Shown here: positions 43,343-52,749 of the stretch, in pieces | How positions within the stretch are numbered: the stretch's first letter is position 1 | How the letters are laid out: the number at the start of each line of letters is the position of its first letter | Program-made: the position numbers and the translations under genes | Notes under the pieces: generated by a model | Seen by the model: only the letters and a program-made list of their open reading frames with translations | Database searches by the model: none | Told to the model about the DNA's origin: nothing | NCBI RefSeq assembly: GCF_008806345.1 | Contig: NZ_VZZJ01000006.1 | Span: 186,001-250,000, forward strand | DNA from: Methylobacterium planeticum | GTDB taxonomy: Bacteria; Pseudomonadota; Alphaproteobacteria; Rhizobiales; Beijerinckiaceae | Length of the DNA: 64,000 nt | Direction of reading: 5' to 3'

Positions 43343-44554
43343 ATGGATTTCTCGGTCGATCCCCGCGTCGAAGACTATCGCAGGCGGATCGCGGCCTTCG
43401 TCGACCGCGCCCTGATTCCCCTGGAGAGCGATCCGGGCGCCTACGATCCGCACGGCAACATCGCCCTCGACGTCCTCGCGCGGATGCGCGAGCAGGCGCG
43501 CAGCGAGGGTCTCTGGTGCCTCCAGCTGAAACCGGAGACCGGTGGGGCCGGGCTCGACAAGGTTGGCATGGCGGTCTGCTACGAGGAGATGAACCGCTCG
43601 ATCTTCGGGCCGGTCGTCTTCAATTCCGCCGCGCCCGATGACGGCAATATGATGCTCCTGGAGGCGGTGGGCACACCGGCTCAGAAGAGGCGCTGGCTCG
43701 CGCCCATCGTGGATGGCCGCACCCGCTCGGCCTTCGCCATGACCGAGCCGCATCCCGGCGGAGGCTCGGACCCGTCGATGATCCGCACCACGGCGCGGCG
43801 CGAGGGCGACACCTACGTGGTGACCGGGCAGAAGTGGTTCATCACCGGGGCTGAGGATGCCGGGCACCTCATCCTGGTCGCACGCACCTCGGACGATCCG
43901 CGGACCGGGCTTACGGCCTTCCTGTTCGACGCGGAACAGCCCGGCTGGGAGATCGTGCGCCGCATCGCCATCATGGGACCCGAGGAACATGGGGGCCATT
44001 GCGAGTTGCGCTTCGACGGACTCGAGATCCCGAGCGACAATGTCCTGATCGGTGAGGGCGCCGGCCTGAAGGTCACGCAGATCCGGCTTGGCCCCGCCCG
44101 GTTGACCCATTGCATGCGATGGCTCGGACTCTCGAAACGCTGCGTCGAGATCGCCCGGTCCTACGCGTCCGATAGGCATGGATTCGGCGTGCGCCTCGCC
44201 GACCGTGAGAGCATCCAGCTGATGCTCGGAGACCTCGCCATGCGCATCGAGGTCGGGCGTCTGCTCGTGATGAAGGCGGCCTGGGAGCTTGATCGCGGCG
44301 GCTTCGCCCGCAAGGAGGTCTCGATGGCGAAGATCCACGTCGCCAACCTGCTGCACGCGGCCGCCGACGTCGCGATCCAGATCAACGGCGCCCGGGGCTA
44401 CTCCAAGGACACGGTACTGGAGTGGATCTACCGCTACGCCCGCCAGGCGCGCCTCGTCGACGGGGCGGACGAGGTCCACAAGATGGTACTGAACCGCTTC
44501 CTCGAGAAGGAAGAGCGGTCGTTCTGGCACTGGAACGTGCCGGACTCGGTCTAG
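43343..44554 (+). CDS. Acyl-CoA dehydrogenase
   Basis: A 403-residue FAD enzyme introducing a 2,3-double bond into an acyl-CoA. Motifs include AFAMTEPHPGGGSDPSMIRTTA (FAD/substrate), KWFITGAEDAGHLILVAR, HGGHCELRFDGLEIP and the C-terminal INGARGYSKDTVLEWIYRYARQARLVDGADEVHKM. It resembles the ACAD10/11-like group, which pairs with phosphotransferase-domain proteins, as here. The start ATG at 43343 has GGAGG upstream. First gene of a six-gene plus-strand operon. Chain-length preference cannot be told. Confidence 0.93.
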   Translation: MDFSVDPRVEDYRRRIAAFVDRALIPLESDPGAYDPHGNIALDVLARMREQARSEGLWCLQLKPETGGAGLDKVGMAVCYEEMNRSIFGPVVFNSAAPDDGNMMLLEAVGTPAQKRRWLAPIVDGRTRSAFAMTEPHPGGGSDPSMIRTTARREGDTYVVTGQKWFITGAEDAGHLILVARTSDDPRTGLTAFLFDAEQPGWEIVRRIAIMGPEEHGGHCELRFDGLEIPSDNVLIGEGAGLKVTQIRLGPARLTHCMRWLGLSKRCVEIARSYASDRHGFGVRLADRESIQLMLGDLAMRIEVGRLLVMKAAWELDRGGFARKEVSMAKIHVANLLHAAADVAIQINGARGYSKDTVLEWIYRYARQARLVDGADEVHKMVLNRFLEKEERSFWHWNVPDSV

Positions 44555-44594
44555 GCGTGTTTCGCGAGCAATGGCGCGGGGAAGAGCGAGAGAC

Positions 44595-45776
44595 ATGTCG
44601 AATGGTGTCGTGATCGTTGCGGGCGTGCGGACGGCCATCGGGTCCTTCGGGGGATCGCTCGCCGCTGTGCCGCCGTCGCGCCTCGGGGCGCTCTGCGTCC
44701 GCGAGGCCCTGCGCCGAGCCGAGGTGCAAGGCGCCGAGGTCGGGCACGTCGTCTTCGGCAACGTCATCCCGACCGAGCCGCGCGATGCCTATCTGGCGCG
44801 GGTGGCGGCCCTGGAGGGCGGGATCCCACAGGAGGTTCCGGCGCTCACGGTCAACCGCCTGTGCGGTAGCGGCCTCCAGGCGGTGGTCTCGGCTGCGCAA
44901 GCCATTCTCCTCGGTGATGCCGCCATCGCGGTCGCGGGTGGCGCGGAGAGCATGAGCCGGGCACCCCACATTCTCACGGCCGCACGCACCGGACAGCGCA
45001 TGGGCGATATGGTCGCGACCGATTACATGATCGGCGTCCTCACCGACCCCTTCGGCAACGGCCATATGGGCATCACCGCCGAGAACGTGGCCGCTCGCTA
45101 CGACGTCTCGCGCGAAGCTCAGGATGCACTCGCGGCCGAAAGTCAGGGCCGGGCCCGCGCGGCGATCGCGGAGGGCCGATTCCGCGAGCAGATCCTGCCG
45201 GTCGAGGTCACGGTGCGGCGCGAGATCGTGGCATTCGACACGGACGAGCACCCGAAGGCGACCCGCGCGGAGGATCTGGCGACGCTGCGTCCCGCGTTCC
45301 GCAAGGACGGTTCGGTGACCGCGGGCAACGCCTCGGGCCTCAACGACGGCGCTGCTGCCCTCGTGTTGATGAGCGCCGAGCGAGCCGAGCGCGACGGGCG
45401 GACACCGCTCGCCCGGATCGTCGGCTATGCGCACGCAGGCGTGGATCCCTCGGAGATGGGCATGGGCCCGGTCCCGGCGGTTCGGCGTCTTTGCGACCGT
45501 ACGGGCCTGACGGTCGGTGATTTCGATGTCATCGAGTCGAATGAGGCCTTCGCGGCACAGGCATGCGCCGTGTCACGCGATCTCGGTTTCGATCCGGCGC
45601 GGGTGAACCCGAACGGCGGCGCCATCGCGCTCGGACATCCGATCGGCGCCACCGGGGCGATCCTCACCGTCAAAGCGCTCTACGAGCTGCGCCGCAGTGA
45701 GGGGCGTTATGGTCTCGTGACGATGTGCATAGGCGGCGGACAGGGCATCGCGCTCGCCCTTGAGCGCCTGTCCTGA
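44595..45776 (+). CDS. Thiolase (acetyl-CoA C-acyltransferase)
   Basis: A 393-residue thiolase performing CoA-dependent cleavage (or condensation) of 3-oxoacyl-CoA. The acyl-accepting Cys is in [17 protein letters not shown], the His in [15 protein letters not shown] and the second Cys in [18 protein letters not shown] is present. Start ATG 44595 gives the standard N terminus [19 protein letters not shown]. It is the second gene of the catabolic operon, 40 bases after the acyl-CoA dehydrogenase. Its place supports a beta-oxidation-like role. Confidence 0.95.
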   Translation: MSNGVVIVAGVRTAIGSFGGSLAAVPPSRLGALCVREALRRAEVQGAEVGHVVFGNVIPTEPRDAYLARVAALEGGIPQEVPALTVNRLCGSGLQAVVSAAQAILLGDAAIAVAGGAESMSRAPHILTAARTGQRMGDMVATDYMIGVLTDPFGNGHMGITAENVAARYDVSREAQDALAAESQGRARAAIAEGRFREQILPVEVTVRREIVAFDTDEHPKATRAEDLATLRPAFRKDGSVTAGNASGLNDGAAALVLMSAERAERDGRTPLARIVGYAHAGVDPSEMGMGPVPAVRRLCDRTGLTVGDFDVIESNEAFAAQACAVSRDLGFDPARVNPNGGAIALGHPIGATGAILTVKALYELRRSEGRYGLVTMCIGGGQGIALALERLS

Positions 45777-45881
45777 TCGGTTGAGTGTGGGCGGCCCGAC
45801 CTGTGCCGGACGAGCGTGGGCGGGACATGGACGGAAACGGTTGCGGTGATCCGCGCGAAGCGGATGCCGCCGGGAGGGCCG

Positions 45882-46649
45882 ATGGCCGGGCTGTTCGATC
45901 TGGTTGACCGGCACGTGCTCGTCACGGGCGCTTCGAGCGGCCTCGGGCGTCACTTCGCCTTGCGCCTCGCGGAAGCCGGAGCGCGCATCACCGTCACGGC
46001 GCGCCGGGCTGACGCCCTTGCCGAGACCGTGGTACGGATCGAGGCCGCGGGTGGGCAGGCGAGAGCGGCGGTGATGGATGTCACCGATTCCATGACCGTC
46101 GAAGCGGCGCTCGACTTGGCGGAAGCCTCCTTCGGCCCGGTCGCGGTTCTGGTGAACAATGCCGGCGTCACGGTCACGCGGGCGGCCCTCGACCTCGAAG
46201 AGGACGAGTGGGATCGCGTCGTCGACACCAATCTCAAGGGGGTCTGGCTGATGGCGCAGGCCACGGCGCGCCGGATGGTGCGCACGGACACGCGCGGCAG
46301 CATCATCAACGTTGCGTCGATCCTCGGCCTTCGGGTTGCGGGCGGTGTTGCGCCCTACGCGGTGTCGAAGGCCGGCGTCGTGCAGCTCACCAAAAGCCTC
46401 GCGCTCGAATGGGCGCGCCACGGCATCCGGGTGAATGCCCTGGCGCCCGGCTACATCCGGACGGAGCTCAGCGGCGCATTCTTCGACACGGACGCCGGCA
46501 AGGCCCTGATCAAGCGCATCCCGCAGCGGCGCCTCGGGGAGGCCGGGGACCTCGACGGCGCGCTCCTGCTCCTTGCCTCGGATGCGGGCGGCTACATGAC
46601 GGGCAGCGTGATCGCCATCGATGGCGGCCATCTGGTCTCGGGCCTGTGA
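45882..46649 (+). CDS. Short-chain dehydrogenase/reductase (SDR)
   Basis: A 255-residue classical SDR. The cofactor motif is TGASSGLG, NNAG follows in the middle, and the active site is NVASILGLRVAGGVAPYAVSKAG (Ser, Tyr, Lys all present). The end MTGSVIAIDGGHLVSGL is typical. The ATG at 45882 is used because GGGAGG lies 8 bases upstream; the frame is open to 45816. In this operon it probably oxidises a 3-hydroxyacyl-CoA. Third gene of the unit, about 105 bases after the thiolase gene. Confidence 0.92.
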   Translation: MAGLFDLVDRHVLVTGASSGLGRHFALRLAEAGARITVTARRADALAETVVRIEAAGGQARAAVMDVTDSMTVEAALDLAEASFGPVAVLVNNAGVTVTRAALDLEEDEWDRVVDTNLKGVWLMAQATARRMVRTDTRGSIINVASILGLRVAGGVAPYAVSKAGVVQLTKSLALEWARHGIRVNALAPGYIRTELSGAFFDTDAGKALIKRIPQRRLGEAGDLDGALLLLASDAGGYMTGSVIAIDGGHLVSGL

Positions 46650-46694
46650 CCGTCGTGCGGATCAAGGAATGCCCGGCACCGGAGGGCTCCGCCC

Positions 46695-47711
46695 GTGCTG
46701 GATGACGATCGCCGCGAGGCTTTGCGCGCCTGGCTCGCACGGCAACTCGGTGCGGGCGAGGTCACGCTAACCGACGTCCAGCCGCTCGGCGGCGGCTCGA
46801 TCCAGGAGAATTGGCGGATCGACTGCGTCGTGGCGGGCACACCGCGCCACTTCGTCCTGCGCAAGGATGCGGCGGCGACGATCGCGTCGAGCCGCAGCCG
46901 GTCCGAGGAATTCGCCATCCTGCAGGCGGCTCATCACGGCGGCGTGCGCGTGCCGGAGCCCGTCGGGTTCTGCCAGGACGAGACCGTCGTCGGAGCGCCC
47001 TTCGCTCTGATGGGCCTCGTCGACGGGGTCGCGCTCGGTCCGCGCGTTGCCAAGGATCTGAGCCTCGGCGGTGATCGGGAGCGGCTGGCTGAATGCCTCG
47101 GGCGGGAACTCGCCCGGATCCATCGGATACGCCTGCCCCGCGCAAACCTCGCCTTCCTGGGTGACCCCGAGCCAGACCCCGCGCGCGCCGAGATCGCCGT
47201 GCTCCGGGGTAAGCTCGATGCCCTCGGCGCGGCGCGCCCGGCACTCGAATGGGGCCTGCGCTGGGCCGACCGGCACGCTCCGGCTTGCTCCGTCCCCACC
47301 CTGACGCATCGCGACTTCCGGACCGGCAATTACATGGTCGACGCCGCGGGGCTAACCGCGATCCTCGATTGGGAGTTTGCGGGCTGGGGCGACCCGGTAT
47401 CCGATCTCGGCTGGTTCTGCGCGGAGTGCTGGCGCTTCGGCCGGCCCGCGCTCGAGGCCGGGGGCATCGCCTCGCGCGCGGCCTTCTATCGAGGATACGA
47501 AGGGGAGGGCGGCGGGCCCATCGACAATGCCGCCGTGCGCTACTGGGAAATCGTCGCCCATCTGCGCTGGGCGGTAATCGCCCTCGAACAGGGGCAGCGC
47601 CATCTCTCGGGCGCCGCGTTCTCCCTCGAACTCGCCCTGACCGGGCGCATGGTCCCGGAACTCGAACGCGCAGTCCTGCGGGCGACAGACCCGAAGTTTT
47701 GGAGCGTCTGA
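46695..47711 (+). CDS. APH-type phosphotransferase family protein (ACAD10-like)
   Basis: A 338-residue kinase-fold protein. Visible are a nucleotide-loop-like QPLGGGSIQENWRID, the invariant-Lys strand FVLRKDA, catalytic HRDFRTGNYM and metal-binding ILDWEFAGWGDP. Proteins of this group accompany acyl-CoA dehydrogenases and, in ACAD10/11 of animals, phosphorylate 4-hydroxyacyl-CoA so that the hydroxyl can be eliminated. A similar role for the neighbouring dehydrogenase is a reasonable inference. Start is GTG 46695. The stop is two bases before the DUF6285 gene. Confidence 0.88.
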   Translation: MLDDDRREALRAWLARQLGAGEVTLTDVQPLGGGSIQENWRIDCVVAGTPRHFVLRKDAAATIASSRSRSEEFAILQAAHHGGVRVPEPVGFCQDETVVGAPFALMGLVDGVALGPRVAKDLSLGGDRERLAECLGRELARIHRIRLPRANLAFLGDPEPDPARAEIAVLRGKLDALGAARPALEWGLRWADRHAPACSVPTLTHRDFRTGNYMVDAAGLTAILDWEFAGWGDPVSDLGWFCAECWRFGRPALEAGGIASRAAFYRGYEGEGGGPIDNAAVRYWEIVAHLRWAVIALEQGQRHLSGAAFSLELALTGRMVPELERAVLRATDPKFWSV

Positions 47712-47713
47712 CC

Positions 47714-48049
47714 ATGCAGGACGAACCATCGGGCGCTGAACTTCTCGACGTCGCTCGCCAGGTCCTGAGCCGGGAGATCGCCCCCACCCTGACGGGCCGC
47801 CCCCGCTATCTCGCCGCGATGGTGGCGAATGCCATCGGCATCGTCGCCCGCGAGATCGAGCATGGCGCCGCGATGCGCGATGCCTTGGCGCGGGCAGTGT
47901 CCCGGATCGATCCCGACGCCACGACGGCTGACCTCGCGGCCGCCATCCGGGCCGGCGGTCACGATGCCGATGCGGATCTCCACGCGGCGCTTGTCGAGGC
48001 TACCGAGACGGCCGCCGCCATCTGGAAGCCCCCGCCGCCCGGTCAGTGA
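47714..48049 (+). CDS. DUF6285 family protein
   Basis: A 111-residue helical protein (ELLDVARQVLSREIAPTLTGRPRYLAAMVANAIGIVAREIEHG) that I match to DUF6285, small proteins regularly found between an APH-type phosphotransferase and acyl-CoA genes. The function is not known; a partner subunit of the phosphotransferase is plausible. It starts with ATG two bases after the phosphotransferase stop, indicating coupling. No signal peptide. Confidence 0.75.
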   Translation: MQDEPSGAELLDVARQVLSREIAPTLTGRPRYLAAMVANAIGIVAREIEHGAAMRDALARAVSRIDPDATTADLAAAIRAGGHDADADLHAALVEATETAAAIWKPPPPGQ

Positions 48050-48120
48050 GCGGGGGCGCTGGCATCCGGGGATCAACCCCGGCGCCGCGGGCGAGACGTT
48101 CGGGGAAACGAGGAAGCGCC

Positions 48121-49773
48121 ATGGCCGGCAACACCGGGCACCCGTTCGAGACCGGGCTCGACAAGAATCGCGCGAACTTCGCGGCCCTCACCCCGCCGAG
48201 CTTCCTTGCCCGCGCCGCCGTGAGCTTCGGCGCCAGCGTCGCGGTGATCGACGACGAGCGGCGCATCACCTACGCGGAGCTCTACGACCGCTGCCGCCGT
48301 CTCGCCTCCGCGCTCGCCCGGCGCGGAATCGGGCGCCTCGAGACCGTGGCGATCCTCGCCCCCAATATCCCGGAGATGATCGAGGCGCATTTCGCCGTGC
48401 CGATGCTCGGCGCCGTGCTGAACCCGCTCAACACGCGCCTCGACGCGGCGACGCTGGCCTTCTCGCTGCGCCACGGCGAGGCGAAGGTGCTCATCGTCGA
48501 TCGGGATTTCGCGCCCCTGGTCGCGCAGGTGCTGGCCCTTCTCGACGAACAGCCTCTGCTCGTCGAGGTCCCCGCTCCGGCGGCGGGCCCCGCGATCCTG
48601 GAGGCAATCGGCTACGAGGACTTGTTGCACGAGGGCGACCCATCCTACGATTGGCCGGGGCCCGACGACGAGTGGCAATCCCTCTGTCTCCTCTACACCT
48701 CGGGGACGACGGGCGATCCGAAGGGCGCCGTCTACAGCCATCGCGGGGCCTACCTTCAGGCGCTCGGCAACGCCGTCACTTTCGGGGTGAACCGGGAGAG
48801 CGTCTATCTCTGGACGCTGCCGATGTTCCATTGCAGCGGCTGGTCCTACCCCTGGGCCATGGTGGCAGCCGGCGGCACGCAGGTCTGCCTGCGCAAGGTC
48901 GAGCCCGCTCGAATCTTCCGCCTCATCGCCGAGCATGGCGTCACGCATCTCTGCGGCGCGCCGATCCTCCTCTCGATGCTGGTGCACGCGCCGGCGCAGG
49001 ACCGCGTTCCCTTCCCGCAGACGGTTCGCTGTGCCACGGGCGGTGCCGCACCGACCTCGACGATCCTCCGGGCAATGGAGTCGATGGGATTTTCGGTCAC
49101 GCACCTGTACGGGGCGACCGAGACCTACGGACCGGGCACGGCCAGCGTGGCGGTCGACGCCTGGGCGGATCTCACAGAGGCGGAACGCTACGAGCGGATG
49201 GCACGCCAGGGCGTGTCGCTGACGACCGTGGAGGAGTTGGCGGTCGTCGATCCCTCGGCCCTTGCGCCGATCCCGCAGGACGGGCGCACGATCGGGGAGA
49301 TCGCGATGCGCGGCAATACCGTGATGAAGGGATACCTCAAGAACCCCGACGCCACCGCCCGGACGCTCACGGGCGGCTGGTACCTGTCGGGCGATCTCGC
49401 GGTTTGGCATCCGGACGGCGCGGTCGAGATCAAGGACCGCGCCAAGGACATCATCATCTCGGGCGGCGAGAACATCTCGAGTCTCGAGGTCGAGGAAGTC
49501 CTCTCGCGCCACCCCGCCGTCATGCTCGCCGCGGTCGTCGCCCGCCCCGACGTTACCTGGGGCGAGACGCCCTGTGCGTTTCTCGAGCTCAAGCCGAGTG
49601 GTCCCGGCGCGACGGAAGCCGAGATCGTCGCCTTCTGCCGCGAGCACCTCGCGCGCTTCAAGGTGCCGAGGACGATCGTGTTCGGGCCGCTGCCGAAGAC
49701 AGCCACCGGCAAGATCCAGAAGTTCGTGCTGCGCGAGCAGGCGCAGGCGATCGAGCCGGCCGCAAAGGCCTAG
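48121..49773 (+). CDS. AMP-dependent acyl-CoA ligase
   Basis: A 550-residue adenylate-forming enzyme activating a carboxylic acid to its CoA ester. The P-loop is LLYTSGTTGDPKGAVYSHRG, then YGATETYGPGT, YLSGDLAVWHPDGAVEIKDRAKDIIISGGENIS and the C-terminal Lys in PKTATGKIQKF. The medium-chain/fatty acid group is suggested by MFHCSGW and PILLSMLV. ATG 48121 is chosen (MAGNTGHPFETGLDKN); the frame opens further up. It is the last gene of the catabolic operon and ends in a four-base overlap with the convergent ABC ATPase gene. Confidence 0.94.
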   Translation: MAGNTGHPFETGLDKNRANFAALTPPSFLARAAVSFGASVAVIDDERRITYAELYDRCRRLASALARRGIGRLETVAILAPNIPEMIEAHFAVPMLGAVLNPLNTRLDAATLAFSLRHGEAKVLIVDRDFAPLVAQVLALLDEQPLLVEVPAPAAGPAILEAIGYEDLLHEGDPSYDWPGPDDEWQSLCLLYTSGTTGDPKGAVYSHRGAYLQALGNAVTFGVNRESVYLWTLPMFHCSGWSYPWAMVAAGGTQVCLRKVEPARIFRLIAEHGVTHLCGAPILLSMLVHAPAQDRVPFPQTVRCATGGAAPTSTILRAMESMGFSVTHLYGATETYGPGTASVAVDAWADLTEAERYERMARQGVSLTTVEELAVVDPSALAPIPQDGRTIGEIAMRGNTVMKGYLKNPDATARTLTGGWYLSGDLAVWHPDGAVEIKDRAKDIIISGGENISSLEVEEVLSRHPAVMLAAVVARPDVTWGETPCAFLELKPSGPGATEAEIVAFCREHLARFKVPRTIVFGPLPKTATGKIQKFVLREQAQAIEPAAKA

Positions 49774-50783
49774 ACCGCAAGGACCGGCTCGGCCGCCTCC
49801 GCCCGCTTGCGCCGAAAGCTCGCGGCAGCCTCCTCGGAGCGCCAGCACGCCGCCAGATGGGACGGACCGGCCGCGGCGAGCGGCGGCTCCTCTCGACGGC
49901 ACCGCTCCTCGGCAAGGAAGCAACGCGGCGCGAACGGGCAACCCGGCGGCCGGTTCGCGAGGTCGGGCGGGCTTCCCGGAATCGTGTCGAGCCGCGCACC
50001 CTTGGCGAGCGCCCCGTCCGCACGGCTGCGCAGCAGGCCGATCGTGTAGGGATGATGCGGATCGAGAACGATCTGCCGCGCCGTCCCGGTCTCGACGATG
50101 CGGCCCGCATACATCACGGCGATCCGGTCCGCGACCTCGACGGCCGCCCCGAGATCGTGGGTGACGAAGATGGTCGAGAGGCCGAGCTCCGCCTGCAGCT
50201 CCCGCAGGAGCAGCAGGATCTGGATCTGCACGGTCGCGTCGAGGGCCGTGGTGGGCTCGTCGGCGAGCAGGACCTCGGGGCGGCAGGCCAAGGCCAGGGC
50301 GATCATCGCGCGCTGGCGCATGCCCCCGGACATCTCGTGCGGGTAGGCGTCGAGACGGCGCTCCGGGCTCGGAATGCGCACGCGCTCGAACATCTTCAGG
50401 GCGCGGACGCGAGCCTGGCCTGCGCTGACGCCCTCGTGTCGGCGGATCGATTCCGTGATCTGCTGGCCCACCGTGTAGACGGGATCGAAGGCAAGCAGAG
50501 GTTCTTGAAAGATCATCGAGACCGTTCCGCCGCGAAAGGCGGAGAGCTCCCGCTTCGACATGGTGAGGACGTCGCGTCCGGCCGCTTGGATACGGCCCTC
50601 GATGCGGCTGCGCTTCTCCGAATGGAGACGCAGGATGGCCCGCAGGGTCACGCTCTTGCCCGACCCCGATTCTCCGATCAGCGCGAGAGCCTGGCCCTTC
50701 TCCAGCACCAGATCGACGCCGTCCACGGCGCGCACGGCACCGAAGGTGACCTTGAGGTTCTCGATGGCGACCGCGGCGTTCAT
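49770..50783 (-). CDS. Peptide/nickel-type ABC transporter ATP-binding protein (DppD-like)
   Basis: A 337-residue ATPase. Walker A GESGSGKS, signature MSGGMRQR, Walker B VLLADEPTTALD and the switch His (FVTHDL) are present. The C-terminal oligopeptide-transporter extension contains CPFAPRCFLAEERCRREEPPL with its four Cys. It is the last gene of the importer operon, and its start overlaps the upstream ATPase stop by four bases. It energises the two permeases with the paralogous ATPase. Confidence 0.94.
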   Translation of the reverse strand: MNAAVAIENLKVTFGAVRAVDGVDLVLEKGQALALIGESGSGKSVTLRAILRLHSEKRSRIEGRIQAAGRDVLTMSKRELSAFRGGTVSMIFQEPLLAFDPVYTVGQQITESIRRHEGVSAGQARVRALKMFERVRIPSPERRLDAYPHEMSGGMRQRAMIALALACRPEVLLADEPTTALDATVQIQILLLLRELQAELGLSTIFVTHDLGAAVEVADRIAVMYAGRIVETGTARQIVLDPHHPYTIGLLRSRADGALAKGARLDTIPGSPPDLANRPPGCPFAPRCFLAEERCRREEPPLAAAGPSHLAACWRSEEAAASFRRKRAEAAEPVLAV

Positions 50784-51823
50784 GCGGCCCTCGCGACGCT
50801 GAGGGAATGGCCCGAATTCGGCTGGCGCGCGAGGCAGGCCGCGCGGTGCGCCGGAGCCACGGGATCGAGCGGCGGCTCGGTCTCGGCGCAGACCGCCTCG
50901 GCGATGCGGCAGCGCGGATGGAAGCGGCAGCCCGGCGGCGGATCGATCGGGTTCGGAGGATCGCCCGCGAGCAGCGCCTCCTGCGTGCGCCGATCCGGGT
51001 CGAGGGAGGGCATGGAGGCGAGGAGGGCCTCCGTGTAGGGATGCGAGGGCCGCGACAGGACCGTGTCGGCGGGTCCGATCTCGGCGACGCGGCCGAGATA
51101 CATCACCATCACGCGGTCGCAGATGAAGCGGACCACGTTGAGATCGTGGCTGATGAACAGGTAGGTGAGGCCGAATTCCTGCTTGAGGTCGAGGAGGAGG
51201 TTCAACACCTGCGCCTCCACCGACTTGTCGAGCGCGGAGACCGCCTCATCCAGGACGATGAGGCGCGGCTCGAGCGCAAGGGCGCGGGCGATGTTCACGC
51301 GCTGGCGCTGGCCGCCGGACAATTCGTGCGGATAGCGGCCGCCGAAGCGTTTCGGCTCGAGGCCGACGCGGGCGAGGAGGCCGCGCGAGCGCTCGGCGGC
51401 CTCGCGCGCGCCGATCCCGTTCACCCGCGGGCCGAAGCTGATCGAGGCCTCGATCGTCATGCGCGGGTTGAGCGAGGCGTAGCTGTCCTGAAACACCATC
51501 TGGGTCTGGCGACGGAAGCTGCGCCACGGGAGGGCGCGGCCACCAACCGACTCTCCGTCGAACAGGATGTCGCCGGAATCACGCTCGGTCAGGCCCATCA
51601 GCAGGCGCGCCGTGGTCGACTTGCCGCAGCCGGACTCGCCGACGATGCCGAGGGTCTCACCCTTCAGAGCCTCGAAGCTGACGCCGTCGACGGCGCGCAC
51701 CGCGCGGCCTTTCTTCTCGCCGAAACCCTTCCGGATGGGGAAGTGCTTGACGAGGTCGGTGACGCTGAGCAGCGGTTGGGCCGGACCGCCACGGTCGCGG
51801 GGATCGATCACACCGACGCTCAT
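50780..51823 (-). CDS. Peptide/nickel-type ABC transporter ATP-binding protein (DppF-like)
   Basis: A 347-residue ATPase with Walker A GESGCGKST, signature ELSGGQRQR, Walker B LIVLDEAVSALD and FISHDL. The oligopeptide-type C-terminal extension shows GCRFHPRCRIAEAVCAETEPPL. ATG 51823 (MSVGVID) gives the normal N terminus and overlaps the permease stop by four bases; the longer frame is only the permease region in another frame. Fourth gene of the importer operon. Confidence 0.94.
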   Translation of the reverse strand: MSVGVIDPRDRGGPAQPLLSVTDLVKHFPIRKGFGEKKGRAVRAVDGVSFEALKGETLGIVGESGCGKSTTARLLMGLTERDSGDILFDGESVGGRALPWRSFRRQTQMVFQDSYASLNPRMTIEASISFGPRVNGIGAREAAERSRGLLARVGLEPKRFGGRYPHELSGGQRQRVNIARALALEPRLIVLDEAVSALDKSVEAQVLNLLLDLKQEFGLTYLFISHDLNVVRFICDRVMVMYLGRVAEIGPADTVLSRPSHPYTEALLASMPSLDPDRRTQEALLAGDPPNPIDPPPGCRFHPRCRIAEAVCAETEPPLDPVAPAHRAACLARQPNSGHSLSVARAA

Positions 51824-52746
51824 TGGCGGATCTCCATCGCGGATCGCAATCCGTCTGAGAACAGGTTGAACGAGATCGAGACGATGAAGATCGCGAAGCC
51901 CGGCAGGGCCGCCACCATCGGGTTGACGTAGATCGCGGTGCGCAGCGTGTTGAGCATCAAGCCCCATTCGGGTTCGGGTGGACGCACTCCGAGGCCGAGG
52001 AACGACAGGCCGGAGGCGAGGATCATCGACACGCTGATCAGGCTCGTGGCGTAGACGAAGATCGGGCCGAGGACGTTGCCGAGCACCTGCACCCGCACGA
52101 TGGTGAAGGCGGAAGCCCCCGAGAGCTTGGCCGCGTCGACGTAGTCGCGCGCCCGGATCTGCGTCGTGACGCTCTCGGCGACGCGCGCGATCTGGGGCAC
52201 GAACACGCAGGTGAGCGACACGATGGCATTGAAGATGCCCGCCCCCAGCGCACCCGACAGGGCAATCGCCAGGAGCACGGAGGGAAAGGCGAAGAACACG
52301 TCGATGGTCCGCATCAGGATCGTGTTAATCCAGCCGCCGGCGTAGCCCGCCAGGATCCCGAGGCTCGAGCCGACCACGAAGGCGATCAGAACCGGCGTCA
52401 CCCCCATGAACAGGGAGAGGCGTCCGCCCACCATCAGGCGGCTCAGCATGTCGCGGCCGAGTTCGTCCGAGCCGAGCCAGTAGGTGGAATCACCGATGGG
52501 CCTGAGGCGCCGCAGCATCGATCCCTTGTAGGGATCCATCGGGGTGATCCAGGGCGAGAACAGGGCGACGCCCACGACCAGGAGGATCACGGCGGCGGCT
52601 GCGAGTGCCACCGGATCGCGGGAAAGCTTGTGGCCGACATGACGCCAGTAGCCCCGGGAGGGCACGTAGGCCTCGGGCGAGACGCTCGGAAGCGGCGTGC
52701 CCTCGGCGAGTGCCGTGACGGCGGCGGCGGTGATCGGTGCAGCCAT
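51820..52746 (-). CDS. Peptide/nickel-type ABC transporter permease (DppC-like)
   Basis: A 308-residue membrane protein with six helices: one N-terminal (about 48-67) and five in the transport domain. It has the DELGRDMLSRLMVGGRLSL motif typical of DppC/NikC, and the coupling EAA loop RDYVDAAKLSGASAFTIVRVQVLGNVLGP. The N-terminal extension is about 45 residues. It follows the other permease by 3 bases and overlaps the ATPase gene by four. Confidence 0.94.
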   Translation of the reverse strand: MAAPITAAAVTALAEGTPLPSVSPEAYVPSRGYWRHVGHKLSRDPVALAAAAVILLVVGVALFSPWITPMDPYKGSMLRRLRPIGDSTYWLGSDELGRDMLSRLMVGGRLSLFMGVTPVLIAFVVGSSLGILAGYAGGWINTILMRTIDVFFAFPSVLLAIALSGALGAGIFNAIVSLTCVFVPQIARVAESVTTQIRARDYVDAAKLSGASAFTIVRVQVLGNVLGPIFVYATSLISVSMILASGLSFLGLGVRPPEPEWGLMLNTLRTAIYVNPMVAALPGFAIFIVSISFNLFSDGLRSAMEIRQ

Positions 52747-52749
52747 CGG

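Noticed and set aside
47829..51038. 1069-codon plus-strand frame over the acyl-CoA ligase and ABC ATPase
   Set aside because: It crosses two real genes in the wrong frame or strand and shows only low-complexity Arg/Gly sequence.
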